Assembly: GCA_016713865.1 (NCBI GenBank)
Contig: JADJOG010000004.1
Coordinates: 124,001 to 188,000 of the forward strand
Direction: 5' to 3'
Length of the DNA stretch: 64,000 bases
Origin: Flavobacteriales bacterium
GTDB taxonomy: Bacteria > Bacteroidota > Bacteroidia > Flavobacteriales_F > PHOS-HE28
Of this stretch, positions 25,256 through 35,499 are shown piece by piece. Below the pieces are notes generated by a model. That model ran no database searches, was not told where the DNA came from, and saw only the letters and a list, made by a program, of their open reading frames with translations. Both the position numbers and the translations under genes were made by a program. Position 1 is the first letter of the stretch. Each line of letters begins with the position of its first letter.

Positions 25256-26425
25256 TCAGTTGTAGATGAAAGTCCCATTTGGGCTTGTGAGCACTACTTC
25301 CTTGGCTGGCGAGGCTTCCACTCTGCCAATCACCTTGGCAGCGATGCCGAAGGATTTCGAGATGGCGATGATCTCTTCGGCCTTGGCAGGCGGCGCATAG
25401 AACTCCATCCGGTGGCCCATGTTGAAGACCTTGAACATCTCGTTCCAATCGGTACCGCTCATGCGTTGGATGGCGGCGAAGAGCGGCGGCGTGGGGAAGA
25501 GATCGTCCTTGATGATGCGAAGACCCTCCACGAAGTGCAGCACCTTGGTCTGTGCACCGCCGCTGCAATGCACCATGCCATGGATCTCTGAGCGCATCGC
25601 ACCAAGCACTTGCTTCACCACGGGAGCGTAAGTACGCGTTGGCGAGAGCACGGCTTTGCCGAAATCGAGCGGCGTGCCTTCGAGCAGGTCGGTCAGTCGT
25701 GCTTGGCCACTGTACACGAGATCCGTAGGCGTGGCGGGATCGAAGGTCTCGGGGAACCTCGTTGCCAACTCTTTCGCGAACACATCGTGCCGTGCGCTGG
25801 TGAGGCCGTTGCTGCCCATGCCCGCGTTGAAGAAACGCTCATAGGTGGCTTGCCCATCGCTGGCCAACGCCACGATCACATCACCAACTTGGATGCGCGC
25901 ATTGTCGATCACCTCATTGCGGTTCATGCGGCATACCACGGTGCTGTCTACGATCACAGTGCGCACGAGGTCACCCACATCGGCGGTCTCGCCACCGGTG
26001 CTGCTGATTCCGACGCCCAGCGCTCGCATCTCTTCCAGGAAGCGCTCGGTGCCTTCGATGATCGCGCTTACCACCTCGCCGGGGATCAAACGTCTATTGC
26101 GGCCAATGGTGCTGCTGAGTAGGATGCCATCGGTAGCACCCACGCAGAGCAGGTCGTCGAGGTTCATCACCACCGCATCCTGCGCTATGCCATGCCATAC
26201 GCTGATGTCGCCGGTCTCCTTCCAATACGCGTAAGCAAGCGACGATTTCGTGCCCGCGCCATCGGCGTGCATCACGATGCAATGTTCGGCGCTGCCTGTC
26301 AGCGAATCGGGCACCACCTTGCAGAAGGCACGGGGGAAGAGGCCTTTATCCAAAGCGGCAATGGCCTTATGCACATCCTCCTTGCCGGATGACACTCCGC
26401 GTTGCTCGTATCGGCTGCTGCTCAT
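25256..26425 (-). CDS. purM: phosphoribosylformylglycinamidine cyclo-ligase (AIR synthetase)
   Basis: Closes the imidazole ring to give AIR, the fifth step of purine synthesis. 389 residues from the ATG at 26425 (MSSSRYEQRGVSSGKEDVHKAI), longer than the ~345-residue enterobacterial form and matching the Bacteroidota subtype. Motifs include VMHADGAGTKSSLAYAY, MNLDDLLCVGA, STGGETADVGDLVR, GLTSARHDVF, HCSGGAQTKVLHFV and FNMGHRMEFY (in place of the classical FNMGIGM). Followed directly by prfA. A hairpin between this gene and the PorE-like gene separates the transcripts. Confidence 0.92.
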   Translation of the reverse strand: MSSSRYEQRGVSSGKEDVHKAIAALDKGLFPRAFCKVVPDSLTGSAEHCIVMHADGAGTKSSLAYAYWKETGDISVWHGIAQDAVVMNLDDLLCVGATDGILLSSTIGRNRRLIPGEVVSAIIEGTERFLEEMRALGVGISSTGGETADVGDLVRTVIVDSTVVCRMNRNEVIDNARIQVGDVIVALASDGQATYERFFNAGMGSNGLTSARHDVFAKELATRFPETFDPATPTDLVYSGQARLTDLLEGTPLDFGKAVLSPTRTYAPVVKQVLGAMRSEIHGMVHCSGGAQTKVLHFVEGLRIIKDDLFPTPPLFAAIQRMSGTDWNEMFKVFNMGHRMEFYAPPAKAEEIIAISKSFGIAAKVIGRVEASPAKEVVLTSPNGTFIYN

Positions 26426-26436
26426 GTCGAAAAGAA

Positions 26437-26468
26437 GAAGGGCATCCGCCTGGTGGTGGATGCCCTTC
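26437..26468 (-). terminator. hairpin terminating the PorE-like gene
   Basis: Perfect 11-base arms 26437-26447 and 26458-26468, followed on the minus strand by TTCTTTT. It lies just after the stop of the PorE-like gene. Confidence 0.75.
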
Positions 26469-26482
26469 ATTTCTTGTTGTCC

Positions 26483-28475
26483 CTAATTCTCTTTCGGCAC
26501 GTAGTCCGTGCGCAGCACCTTGAAGTCGGTGCGACGGTTCTTCTGGTGCGCCGCCTCCTTCTCCTCAACGGTTGCCATCTTCTTGATCACATCCATGGCG
26601 ATCACTGGTTCGTCCGGTCCCATTCCAACCGGCACCATCCGATCGGCGGCGATGCCCTTCTCAATCAGGTAATTCACGCATGCCTGCGCACGCAGCTGAG
26701 AGAGCTCCTTGTTTCCACCCTTGTAGCGCTTCGTCGGACGAGCATCCGTGTGTGAGCGCAATTCCACTACGATGTTCGGATTGTCGACCAGTGTGGTCAA
26801 GAGCGTCTCCAAGCTGTCCTTCGCCTCCGGGCGCAAGAAGAACTGATCCACATCGTAAAGGATCTGGGGTAGCTGGATAGCACGATTAATGACCGGTTCG
26901 AGGAAGTACTCCTTCACGAAGGTGGTGCTTTCCGTGAGGCCAACGGTGGTTACCTGATCCTTCACGATCAGGTAGCCATCCTTCTCAGCGATGATACTGT
27001 AGCTGGTGTTCTCCTTGATGTATCGATCCTTGCCGCTCTCAACGAAGGCGAAGCCGCCATTGTCGTCAGTGAGCGCGCTGAAATTGCTGCCATTGGTGCC
27101 CACGACCGAGATCTTGGCGCCCTAGCGGCATGCCCGTGACCTTTGTCATAGGCATTGCCTTGCAGAGCGTACTCGAGGTTGGGCATATGGAAACGCCAGA
27201 TGTCGTGCTGGCCTTTGCCTCCAGCCCGATTGCTGGTGAAGAATCCGCGATCGTGCTCACCGTCGAAGCAGATGCCAACTTCATCAGCAGCGCTGTTCAG
27301 GGGTGCCTTCATGTTCTCCACTTGGCCCCACTTGCCCTCGCCCATCTTCTCAGCGCGGTAGATATCCATGCCGCCCATGCCTTGATGTCCATTCGAGGAG
27401 TAATAGAGACTGCCATCGAAGCGTAGGAAGGGGAACATGTCATCCTTGGCAGTGTTGACCTCGGCTCCCAGATTTACCGGTGTTCCGGTGGGCAAACCGT
27501 CCTTGTCCAGCTTCACCATGTAAAGGTCCTTGCCGCCCTTGTGGCCGGCGTATGGAGCATTCGTAGCGAAAACCAAGGTATTGTCATCATCGCTCAGCGC
27601 GGGGTGGCCAACCGTGAGGGTATCGTCTTTTGCCGACCCGGGCTTCAGCTTCAGCATCACCGCTGCGCTGTAGTTATTGCCCACCTTCTTGCTCATCCAG
27701 ATATCGCAGCCGAACATTTTCTTCTTCTCGGCGGGGCAACGCGTGAAATACATCACGGTGCGCTTGCTGTTGAAGATCGGCGTGGCCTCAGCGCCTTCGC
27801 TGTTCACTTCCAACGGCAGCTTCACCGGTTCGCTCCATTTACCCAAGCGATCACGGGTGCTGGTGAAGAGGTCGGCGAAGGCCTCCCCAACAATGGCATC
27901 GGTATTGGCACCGGTGGAAGCGGGACGAGTGCTCGAGAAAACAACGCTCTCATTCTTCTTGTCGGAGAATGCGGGGCTGTAATCAAGCTCGGGGTGTTCA
28001 GCAGGACCTCCGGATCGACGCTGTAGCGCGTGGGGCTGTCCTTCCACTTCTGAGCCATTTGGCAGGCGGCAATGCCGGCCTCGGTGCGGGGGTCGTTGCT
28101 CTTCTTCTCCTTATAGCGGTTGTAGCTGGCAATGGCATCGGCGTATTTGCCCTGCTGGCGCTGCATTTCAGCAATCCAGAAGTGGGCGATAGGGTCGGTG
28201 AACTGGGCCTTGTTCGCCTTCTCGTACCACACCTGGGCTTGCTGCACATCGCCAATCATGCGGTAGCTCTCGGCCACCTTGAAAATCAGCTCAGCCTTTA
28301 CCGCGGCCTTCTTCTCCACGGTGTAGGCCTTCTTGTATAGCTCGATGGCGTTGAAATAGAAGCCCTTGTTGTAGGCATCGTCCGCTTCTTCGGCCAAGCG
28401 CCCGCCTTGAGCCAGGGCCGAAGTGCTGATCAGGAGCAGAGCGGCTAGGCAAGCGAGGATCTTCCTTGTATTCAT
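26483..28475 (-). CDS. PorE-like envelope protein: TPR, beta-propeller, CRD, OmpA domains; frame breaks
   Basis: About 664 residues after repair. Order: signal peptide (ends TSALAQ, ~23); TPR helices (DDAYNKGFYFNAIELYKKAYTVEK, QAQVWYEKANKAQF); a PD40-type propeller (~170-430: YSPAFSDKKNESVVFSST, MGGMDIYRAEKMGEGKW, DRGFFTSNRAGGKGQHDIW); a carboxypeptidase-regulatory-like domain (~450-520); and an OmpA C-terminal peptidoglycan-binding domain with VVELRSHTDARPTKRYKGGNKELSQLRAQACVNYLIEKGI. This is the domain order described for PorE of the T9SS. Unlike lipoproteins, no lipobox Cys is seen. Breaks: near 27991 (a C missing from a C-run), near 27141 and near 27122 (an extra base each). Its own promoter and terminator bracket it. 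Confidence 0.82.
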
Positions 28476-28509
28476 CGCGTGGTTTGAAAGGGTTCCAATC
28501 GGGTCGCGG

Positions 28510-28517
28510 CGAAGATA
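28510..28517 (-). promoter_or_regulatory. -7 box TATCTTCG upstream of the PorE-like gene
   Basis: It fits TAnnTTyG, about 35 bases before the ATG at 28475. Confidence 0.45.
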
Positions 28518-28592
28518 TACAAGTGGCCCAAAGGCGAAAGGGAAGATTCTACCCCCGAAATCCTATGGTTGAGCACTGTGAACCGTTCATCC

Positions 28593-30784
28593 TCAGCGGG
28601 TGAAGAGGAGCTCGCGCATCTTCGGCAGTGGCCAAAGCTCATCATCAACTAGCAATTCCAGCTTGTCGGCATGGTATCGGATCGATCCAGGTAAGGCTTC
28701 ACCTTATCGCAATAGGCGATGGCTTTTTCCCGATGGTCCTCGATGGTATTGGCCTGCTTGCGGGCCTCGATCATGGCATCGGTTAGGCTCTTGAGCTTGC
28801 CCAAGTGCTCACTGATCTCCTCGATCAGCTCAAGCTGGGTTGCTCCGGCTTTCTTCGATTTTTCGGGACCTAGCACCTCCTTCAACCCGCGCACGTTCTC
28901 GATCAAACGGTTCTGGTAATTGATTGCTGCCGGGATGATGTGGTTCACGGCCAGGTCGCCGGCCACACGGCTCTCGATCTGGAGCTTGAGCACATAGCTG
29001 TGCAGTTCGATCTCGTGCCGGGCTTCCAACTCCACCTCGCTCAGCACGCCCATTTCGGCGAAGAGCTTCTTGGTCTCCTTGCGCTCCCATACATCCAGCG
29101 CACGTGGAGTGTCCTGGATGTTGCTCAGGCCGCGCTTCTTGGCCTCCGCCCTCCATTCCTCACCATATCCGTTGCCCTCGAACCGGATGGCCTTGCTCTC
29201 GACGATAAGGTCACGGATCACGCGCAGGATCGCCTCATCCTTTTTCACGCCCTTCATGATCAACGCATCAACGGTTCTCTTGAATTCGCGCAGTTGAAAG
29301 GCAACAATGGTGTTCAGCACGGTCATGCTGGCGGCGCAGTTGGCGCTGCTGCCCACGGCACGGAACTCGAACTTGTTGCCGGTGAATGCGAAGGGGCTGG
29401 TGCGATTGCGATCCGTATTATCGAGCATCACGGGCGGGATGCGGCCGATATCAAGTTTGAGTTCGGTCTTGCTCGCCGGGCTCATCGCGCCTTTGATGTT
29501 CTTCTCCAAGCCATCGAGGAGCTTGGTGAGGTAGTCGCCGATGAAGACGCTGATGATCGCTGGCGGAGCCTCATTGGCGCCTAGGCGATGGTCGTTGTTC
29601 GCGCTGGCGATGCTGGCGCGCAGCACATCGGCATGGCTGTGTATCGCTTTGATCGTGTTCACGAAGAAGGCGAGGAACTGGATGTTCTCCTTTGGGGTCT
29701 TGGCCGGGCGCAGCAGGTTCTTGCCCGTGTTGGTGGCCAAGCTCCAATTGTTGTGCTTGCCGCTGCCGTTCACGCCAGCGTAGGGCTTCTCGTGTAGGAG
29801 CACCCGGAAGTCATGCTTGCGCGCTGTTTTCTCCATCACATCCATCAGGAGCATGTTGTGATCAACGGCGAGGTTTAGTTCCTCGAACACGGGCGCGCAC
29901 TCGAATTGATTGGGGGCCACTTCGTTGTGCCTCGTCTTCACTGGGATACCCAGCTTGAGGGCCTCGGTCTCGAAATCGCGCATGAAAGCCACAGCGCGCT
30001 CGGGAATGCTCCCGAAGTAGTGATCCTCGAGCTGCTGGCCTTTGGCGGGGCTGTGCCCGAAGAGCGCACGGCCGCTGAGCATGATGTCCGGACGCGCATA
30101 ATAAAGGGCCTCGTCAATCAGGAAATACTCCTGCTCCCAGCCCAAGGTGCAGGTCACCTTCGTAACGTCCTTGTCGAAATATTGGCAAACGGCCGTGGCG
30201 GCTTCATCAACCGCCTTGATCGCACGCAGCAATGGCATCTTGAAATCGAGCGCCTCGCCGGTGTAGCTGATGAAGATGGTGGGGACGCAGAGGGTGCGGC
30301 CAATCACGAATGCAGGGCTACTGGGGTCCCAGGCGCTGTAGCCACGAGCCTCGAAGGTGTTGCGGATGCCGCCGCTCGGGAAGCTGCTGGCATCGGGCTC
30401 CTGCTGGACGAGCATGCCGCCATCGAAGCGCTCGATGCTACGCCCCCCGCTGATGGGCTCGAAGAAGGCGTCGTGCTTCTCGGCGCTGGTGCCGGTTAGC
30501 GGCTGGAACCAATGCGTGTAGTGCGTAGCGCCCTTACTGGCAGCCCATTCCTTCATTCCGCTGGCCACTTGGTCTGCCAGCTTCCGGTCAATCCGATTGC
30601 CCTCATTAATAGCTTGACGCACGCCGTACCAAGCATCCTCGGTGAGGAACATGCGCATCGCCTCCTCATTGAACACATTGCTCCCGAAGAATTCGCTGAT
30701 GCGATGGCTCGGGGCTTCGGTGTGCTTCGGACGGCGCTCAAGCACGGTGCTGAGTGCCTTTGCGCGGATGTGGGGGGTGGGCAT
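28593..30784 (-). CDS. glnN: glutamine synthetase type III, one frame break near the C-terminus
   Basis: Assimilates ammonia onto glutamate using ATP. About 730 residues, the length of the GSIII class and much longer than GSI. Motifs: GGIRNTFEARGYSAWDPSSPAFV, GWEQEYFLIDEALYYARPD, KTRHNEVAPNQFECAPVFEE, HEKPYAGVNGSGKHNNWSLATNTGKNL and DRNRTSPFAFTGNKFEFRAVGSS. The frame breaks near 28683 (one base missing); the next frame supplies RYHADKLELLVDDELWPLPKMRELLFTR, the expected class III ending, and stops at 28593. A -7 box and a short leader precede the ATG. Confidence 0.94.
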
Positions 30785-30806
30785 GGAATTGGTTGATTTT
30801 CGGCCG

Positions 30807-30814
30807 CGAAGCTA
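30807..30814 (-). promoter_or_regulatory. -7 box TAGCTTCG upstream of glnN
   Basis: It fits TAnnTTyG and ends about 22 bases before the ATG at 30784. Confidence 0.45.
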
Positions 30815-30909
30815 TCGGCGTAGGGGTAGTGTCCAGAATCTGGACATTTTTCTTGCGAACACCTGTTCGAAACTGGGGGCTCCTTATCAAGACACCATAT
30901 CCTGAAGAA

Positions 30910-31838
30910 TCACCCCCTTTGCAGCACCAGTAGCAGATAGACCACATAGGCCGTTGTGAGCACGGCCCCCTGCCAGCGCCCCATGCCTTTCCCGAACCGC
31001 ATGAGCGGATACAATAGCAAGGCGATGATGAGCATGGCCAGAAGATCGATCCGGAAAGCGGCGTGGCTCGCCCCGATGGGATGGATGACCGCCGTGATGC
31101 CGATGATGCCTAGAAGGTTGAATACGTTGCTGTCGATCAGATTACCGAGCGAGATATCCGGCTGCTTCCGGAAGGCCGCCACAAGGCTGGTGACCAATTC
31201 AGGGACCGAGGTGCCGAAAGCGATAACGGTGACCCCGATGAGCTGCTCGCTGACCCCTGCAAGCCTTGCCAAGCCCACTCCGCCCTCAACGAACCAATCG
31301 GCACCCTTAGCCAAGGCTGCAACCCCTACGACTAGGAGCAGAAGAGCCTTCAGCCAGGACATGGTCGGTGGGGCGTGAACCCGCGCAGCCGCCGTGCGTC
31401 GCGCCGACCACACCATCCAACCCACATAGCTCACGAGCAGTGTGAACAAGAGAATGCCTTCCCAGCGCGCGATCAGGTCATTGGCGAAGAGCCACCAGAA
31501 CAAAAGGCTCACGGCCATCATTACCGGCCAATGGATCCGCCTTGCATCGCGATCAACCTCAATGGGGAAAATGAGGATGCTCAGGCCTAGGATGAGGCTG
31601 ATGTTCGCGATGTTGCTGCCACAACGTTACCGATGGCAATGGAACCGCTGCCTCTAACGTCGGCCATGAGGCTCACTAGCAGTTCGGGCGCCGACGTGCC
31701 CATGCTCACCACGGTTAGGCCGATCACCAAGGGCGTGAGCCTTGCGCGCAGCGCCAGATCCACCGCGCCACGCACCAAAAGCTCGGCCCCTGCAACGAGC
31801 ACCGCTAGGCCGAGCAAGGTGACCAGCAGGTCGATCAT
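30910..31838 (-). CDS. calcium/sodium antiporter of the CaCA family, one frame break
   Basis: Inner-membrane exchanger of the YrbG type, about 309 residues with around ten spans. The two inverted alpha-repeats are visible: VIGLTVVSMGTSAPELLVSLMADVRGSGSIAIGNVVGSN in the N-terminal half and LIGVTVIAFGTSVPELVTSLVAAFRKQPDISLGNLIDSNVFN in the C-terminal half, each with the ion-binding Glu in the G-T-S-x-P-E-L motif. A G is missing near 31619, splitting the gene just after GNVV; the third frame restores GSNIANISLILGLSILIFPIEVD. Its start overlaps the stop of tatA (ATGA), so the two are translationally coupled. Confidence 0.9.
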
Positions 31839-32131
31839 GACATGTCGCTGTCGGGCGGCTTCGGGGCGGGCGACTCTTGCTCCAGTTCCCGCCTCGTTTC
31901 ATTGAACTGGCGCTGGTGCTCGGTCGCGGCTTGGCGCACTTCGTTCGCGCCGCGATTGATCTCGCGCTGCACCTCGTTGCTGGCATCGCGCACCTGGCGC
32001 ATGAAACGGCCCATGCCGCGCGCCATATCAGGGATGCCTTTGGCGCCGAAGAAGAGCAGCACGAAGAGCAGGATCAGGATCAGCTCACCACCGCTGATGT
32101 CGAAGAGCAGAGCGATGCGCATGTGTTTCAT
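31835..32131 (-). CDS. tatA: twin-arginine translocase subunit TatA/E-like
   Basis: 98 residues. It has the TatA plan: a short N-terminal hydrophobic segment (GGELILILLFVLLFFGAKGIPDMARGMGRFMRQVRDA) with the FGAKGIPD hinge, an amphipathic helix, and a charged tail rich in E, R and Q ending in PAPKPPDSDMS. It forms the pore in transport of folded Tat substrates. Two in-frame starts are close together (32131 and 32122). TatC is not in the window. The promoter-like TACTTTTCG at 32150-32158 abuts the secDF terminator. Confidence 0.85.
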   Translation of the reverse strand: MKHMRIALLFDISGGELILILLFVLLFFGAKGIPDMARGMGRFMRQVRDASNEVQREINRGANEVRQAATEHQRQFNETRRELEQESPAPKPPDSDMS

Positions 32132-32158
32132 CCCGCTCAGCGGGAGGGGCGAAAAGTA

Positions 32159-32184
32159 GGAAGCTCCGTTGCGGCGGGGCTTCC
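32159..32184 (-). terminator. hairpin after secDF
   Basis: Ten-base arms 32159-32168 and 32175-32184 with one G-T wobble and a six-base loop. On the minus strand it is followed by TACTTTTCG, which supplies the T-tract and also looks like the tatA -7 box. Confidence 0.6.
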
Positions 32185-32203
32185 TGGATGAAATAGAAAC
32201 CGC

Positions 32204-35200
32204 TTAGGCCTCGCGCACCGGGTCCTTGCCCTTGAGCAGATCGGTGACCACCGCGCTGGCGATGAATACCGAGGAGTAGGTACCCACACCGATACCCACG
32301 AGCAACGCGAACACGAAGCCTTTGATGGCATCGCCGCCGAGCAGGAAGATCACCAATAGCACTAACAGGGTGGTGAGCGAGGTGTTCATGGTACGGCCCA
32401 AGGTGGAGTTGATGGCCTTGTTGATGACCACGGGGTATGATTCGCGCTTGTGGTCAAGCAGGTACTCGCGGATGCGGTCGAAGACCACCACGGTATCGTT
32501 TATTGAGTAACCGATCACGGTAAGGATGGCCGCGATGAAGGCCTCGTCAATCTCCATGCTGAAGGGCATGATCTTGTAAAAGAGCGAATACACACCAAGC
32601 ACCACGAGCGCATCGTGCATGAGCGAGATGAGTCCGGCCATGCCGAACTGCCAATTGCGGAATCGGATGGCGATGTAAACGAAGATGAGCAGCAAAGCCG
32701 CTGTAAGCGAGTAGAACGCCCCGGTCTTGATATCGTCGCTGATCGTCGGGTCCACCTTGCGGCTCTCAGTGATCTCGTATCCGCCACCGATGCCGGCGAT
32801 GCCATCACGCAAGCGCTCCTCAACGCGGTTATCAGCCGATGTATCCGGTTGATTGATCAGGTAGTTGGTTGTGATCTTCAGTTGCCGATCGCTGCCGAAG
32901 GTCTTCACATTCGTGGTGCTCTTCACCCCATCCTCTCCCGTGAATTTTCCTTCGAGGGCGCCGCGTACTCCTTCGGCGGAAACCGCTTCTTGGAACTTCA
33001 CCACGTAGGTGCGGCCGCCGCTGAAATCGACGCCCCAGTTGAAGCCATTGGTGACCATCGAACCTAGGCCGATGGCGATGAGTGCGCCACTCACGATGTA
33101 GAACACCTTGCGCTTGCCCATGAAATCGTACTTGGCATTCACGAAGATGTTCTTGCTCCACCCCGACCATACGGAGAAGGACTTGCCCTTATCCAAGCGG
33201 TACGTGATGATCATGCGCGATAGCAGGAGCGCAGTGAACAGCGAGGTCAGGATACCGATGAAGAGCGTTACGGCGAAGCCCTGCACGGGGCCGCTGCCGA
33301 AGATCAGAAGGATCACCGCGATGATGAGCGTGGTGATGTTCGAGTCGACAATCGCGCTGAGGGCGCCTTTGAAGCCGAGGTCGACCGCGCTCTTCAGCAT
33401 CTTACCATGGCGCAGTTCTTCGCGAATGCGCTCGAAAATGAGCACGTTCGCGTCGACCGCCATGCCCATGGTGAGCACGATACCGGCGATACCGGGCAAG
33501 GTGAGCGCCGCTTGCTTCGAGGCCAGTGCGCCCAACAGTACGAACAGGTTCACAATCAAAGCCAGATCGGCCACCCAGCCAGCACGGGCATAGTACAACA
33601 CCATGTAGATGAGCACCAGGAGCAGGGCCACGCCGAATGAGAGCATGCCCGATTGGATGTTGGCTTCACCGAGCGAAGGACCAACCACCGTCTCGTCGAT
33701 GATGCGCGCCGGAGCCGGTAGAGCACCAGCCTTGAGGATATTGGCCAAGTCCTCCCCTTCCTGAATCTGGCGATTGATGTCGCTGCCGCCAAGTTCGATG
33801 CTCGATTGTCCGCCACGGATCTCCTGCCGCACCTCCGGGGCGCTGTACACAAGACCATCGAGCACGATGGCCACTTGCTTGCCCACGTTGTCGGCAGTCA
33901 TCACGGCCCAAGTCTGCGCGCCTTCTGGGTTCATGCCCATGCGCACTTCCACGCTGCCTTTGATGTCGAAATCCTGCACCGCGCTGGTAACCACGCTGCC
34001 ATCGAGTTTCGGCTTGCCATCAATTGGCACCTTCAGCGCATAAAGCGGCAGCATCATGCGTGTCGACCCATCGTTCATGGTGACTTCCTGCGCCTTGGAA
34101 CCCCAAGCTAGGCGCACATCGCGGGGCAAAGCGGCCTTCACGGGCTCCATGGCCAACAAGCGCTGCACCTCGGCGGTGTCGCTTATTTGCGCCTGGCCCA
34201 CCATGGCTCCACACACCCAGCCGCGCTGGCTGATGATCGGCTGCAGCTTGGAGGATAATGGCGCGCGCTTCTCGAAATCGCGCCGGAGCGCCGCCGTATC
34301 CGTCTGGGCTTCGGTTGAGCTATCGGCCAAAGTGGTATCGCAGCCGAATCAGCCGCAGTGGTATCAGCCAACGAGGCTATCTCCGTCGGTGAGTCTTCGA
34401 CCGCAGCCTCCGCTTTCGTCTCGGCATCTGAGGAGCTGGTCGTATCGGTTTTGGTGCTATCAGCAACGGCCAGCTCAGGATGAAGCAGCGCGCTCAGCGG
34501 CATATTCACCTGATCCAGGATGGGACCGATCTCGCTGTTATCGTGTGTTTCCCAGAACTCAAGATTGGCAGTGCTCTGGAGCACCCGGCGCACGCGCGAT
34601 TTGTCCTTCACACCGGGCAATTCAATCTGTATCCGGCCGCTGAGGGCTTGTTTCTGGATGCTGGGCTGCGCCACGCCGAACTTATCGATACGGGTGCGGA
34701 GAATGCGCTCTGTGTTCGACAAAGCGGCCTCAGCCTCGCGGCGAAGGGCGTTCAAATAGGCCTCATCGTCGCCTTCGCGCTCGAACAGCGCTTGACGGTC
34801 CGGGGAGTAGAAGATGGCCGATAGCGGCGGGCGCCCATCAATCTTGGCAAACTCCTGCCCGAAGAGCGTAACGAAATCCGCGTTGTCGGTCAGCTGGCGC
34901 TTGCGCGCGTTGGCCATAGCCGTGGTGAAGGCGGGGTTGTCGCTGTTCTCGCTCAGGCCCTCAATGAGCTCGGGCACGCTCACTTCCAAGGTAACGGCCA
35001 TGCCACCCTTGAGATCAAGGCCGAGGTTGATCTCCTTCTCCTTGCATTCGCGGTAGGTATAACCCAGCACGGGGTACACCTTCTCTTCGGCATTCGCCGT
35101 GAGGTAGCGATTCTCGAAGACCAGCACCAGCGAATCACGATCAAACGTGCGGCCGGGCTCGGCTTCCAAGAGTGAATCGGCTTGCTGACGGGCCGTTACG

Positions 35201-35307
35201 AGGGCCTGCTTCTCCACGCCGGAAGTGAAAATGGAGAAGGACAACTGGTACGCGCACGCGAGCGCCAACAGGACAGTGAAGATCCATAGCGCGCCTCGAT
35301 TCTGCAT
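32204..35307 (-). CDS. secDF: protein translocase subunit SecDF (fused), one frame break
   Basis: Uses the proton gradient to drive late stages of Sec export. About 1,034 residues, SecD and SecF fused as usual in Bacteroidota. SecD part: N-terminal span, LGLDLKGGMAVTLEVSVPEL, RTRIDKFGVAQPSIQKQ and RIQIELPGVKD, a long acidic Ser/Thr/Ala linker, then GMAVDANVLIFERIREELR. SecF part: NWGVDFSGGRTYVVKF, GYSINDTVVVFDRIREYL and TMNTSLTTLLVLLVIFLLGG. The break is near 34340 (a G missing from GCGGAT) within the linker. A perfect -7 box lies ~33 bases upstream. It is followed by tatA, giving an export cluster. Confidence 0.95.
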
Positions 35308-35339
35308 CTGGGAAAGGGGGGGTTCGTAAAAAGAGGCGG

Positions 35340-35347
35340 CAAATATA
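35340..35347 (-). promoter_or_regulatory. -7 box TATATTTG upstream of secDF
   Basis: A perfect TAnnTTTG match on the minus strand with a ~33-base leader. Confidence 0.55.
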
Positions 35348-35499
35348 GAAGTGTTGAACTTCGCTGGAAGAAGCGTGTTACTTCCTCGATTTCAGGGCGG
35401 AATGAACCAACGCAGCGTCGTGCAGAATCCGAAACCCAGCCCGAGGGCAACCCCGGCAACGACAGCGATCTTCGCAGCGTCTATCCCGCACCTTAGAGC

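Noticed and set aside
24132..25568. Longer prfA start at 25568
   Set aside because: The extra 118 codons overlap the purM 3' end and read as low-quality sequence; RF1 begins at MSDLLSKL.
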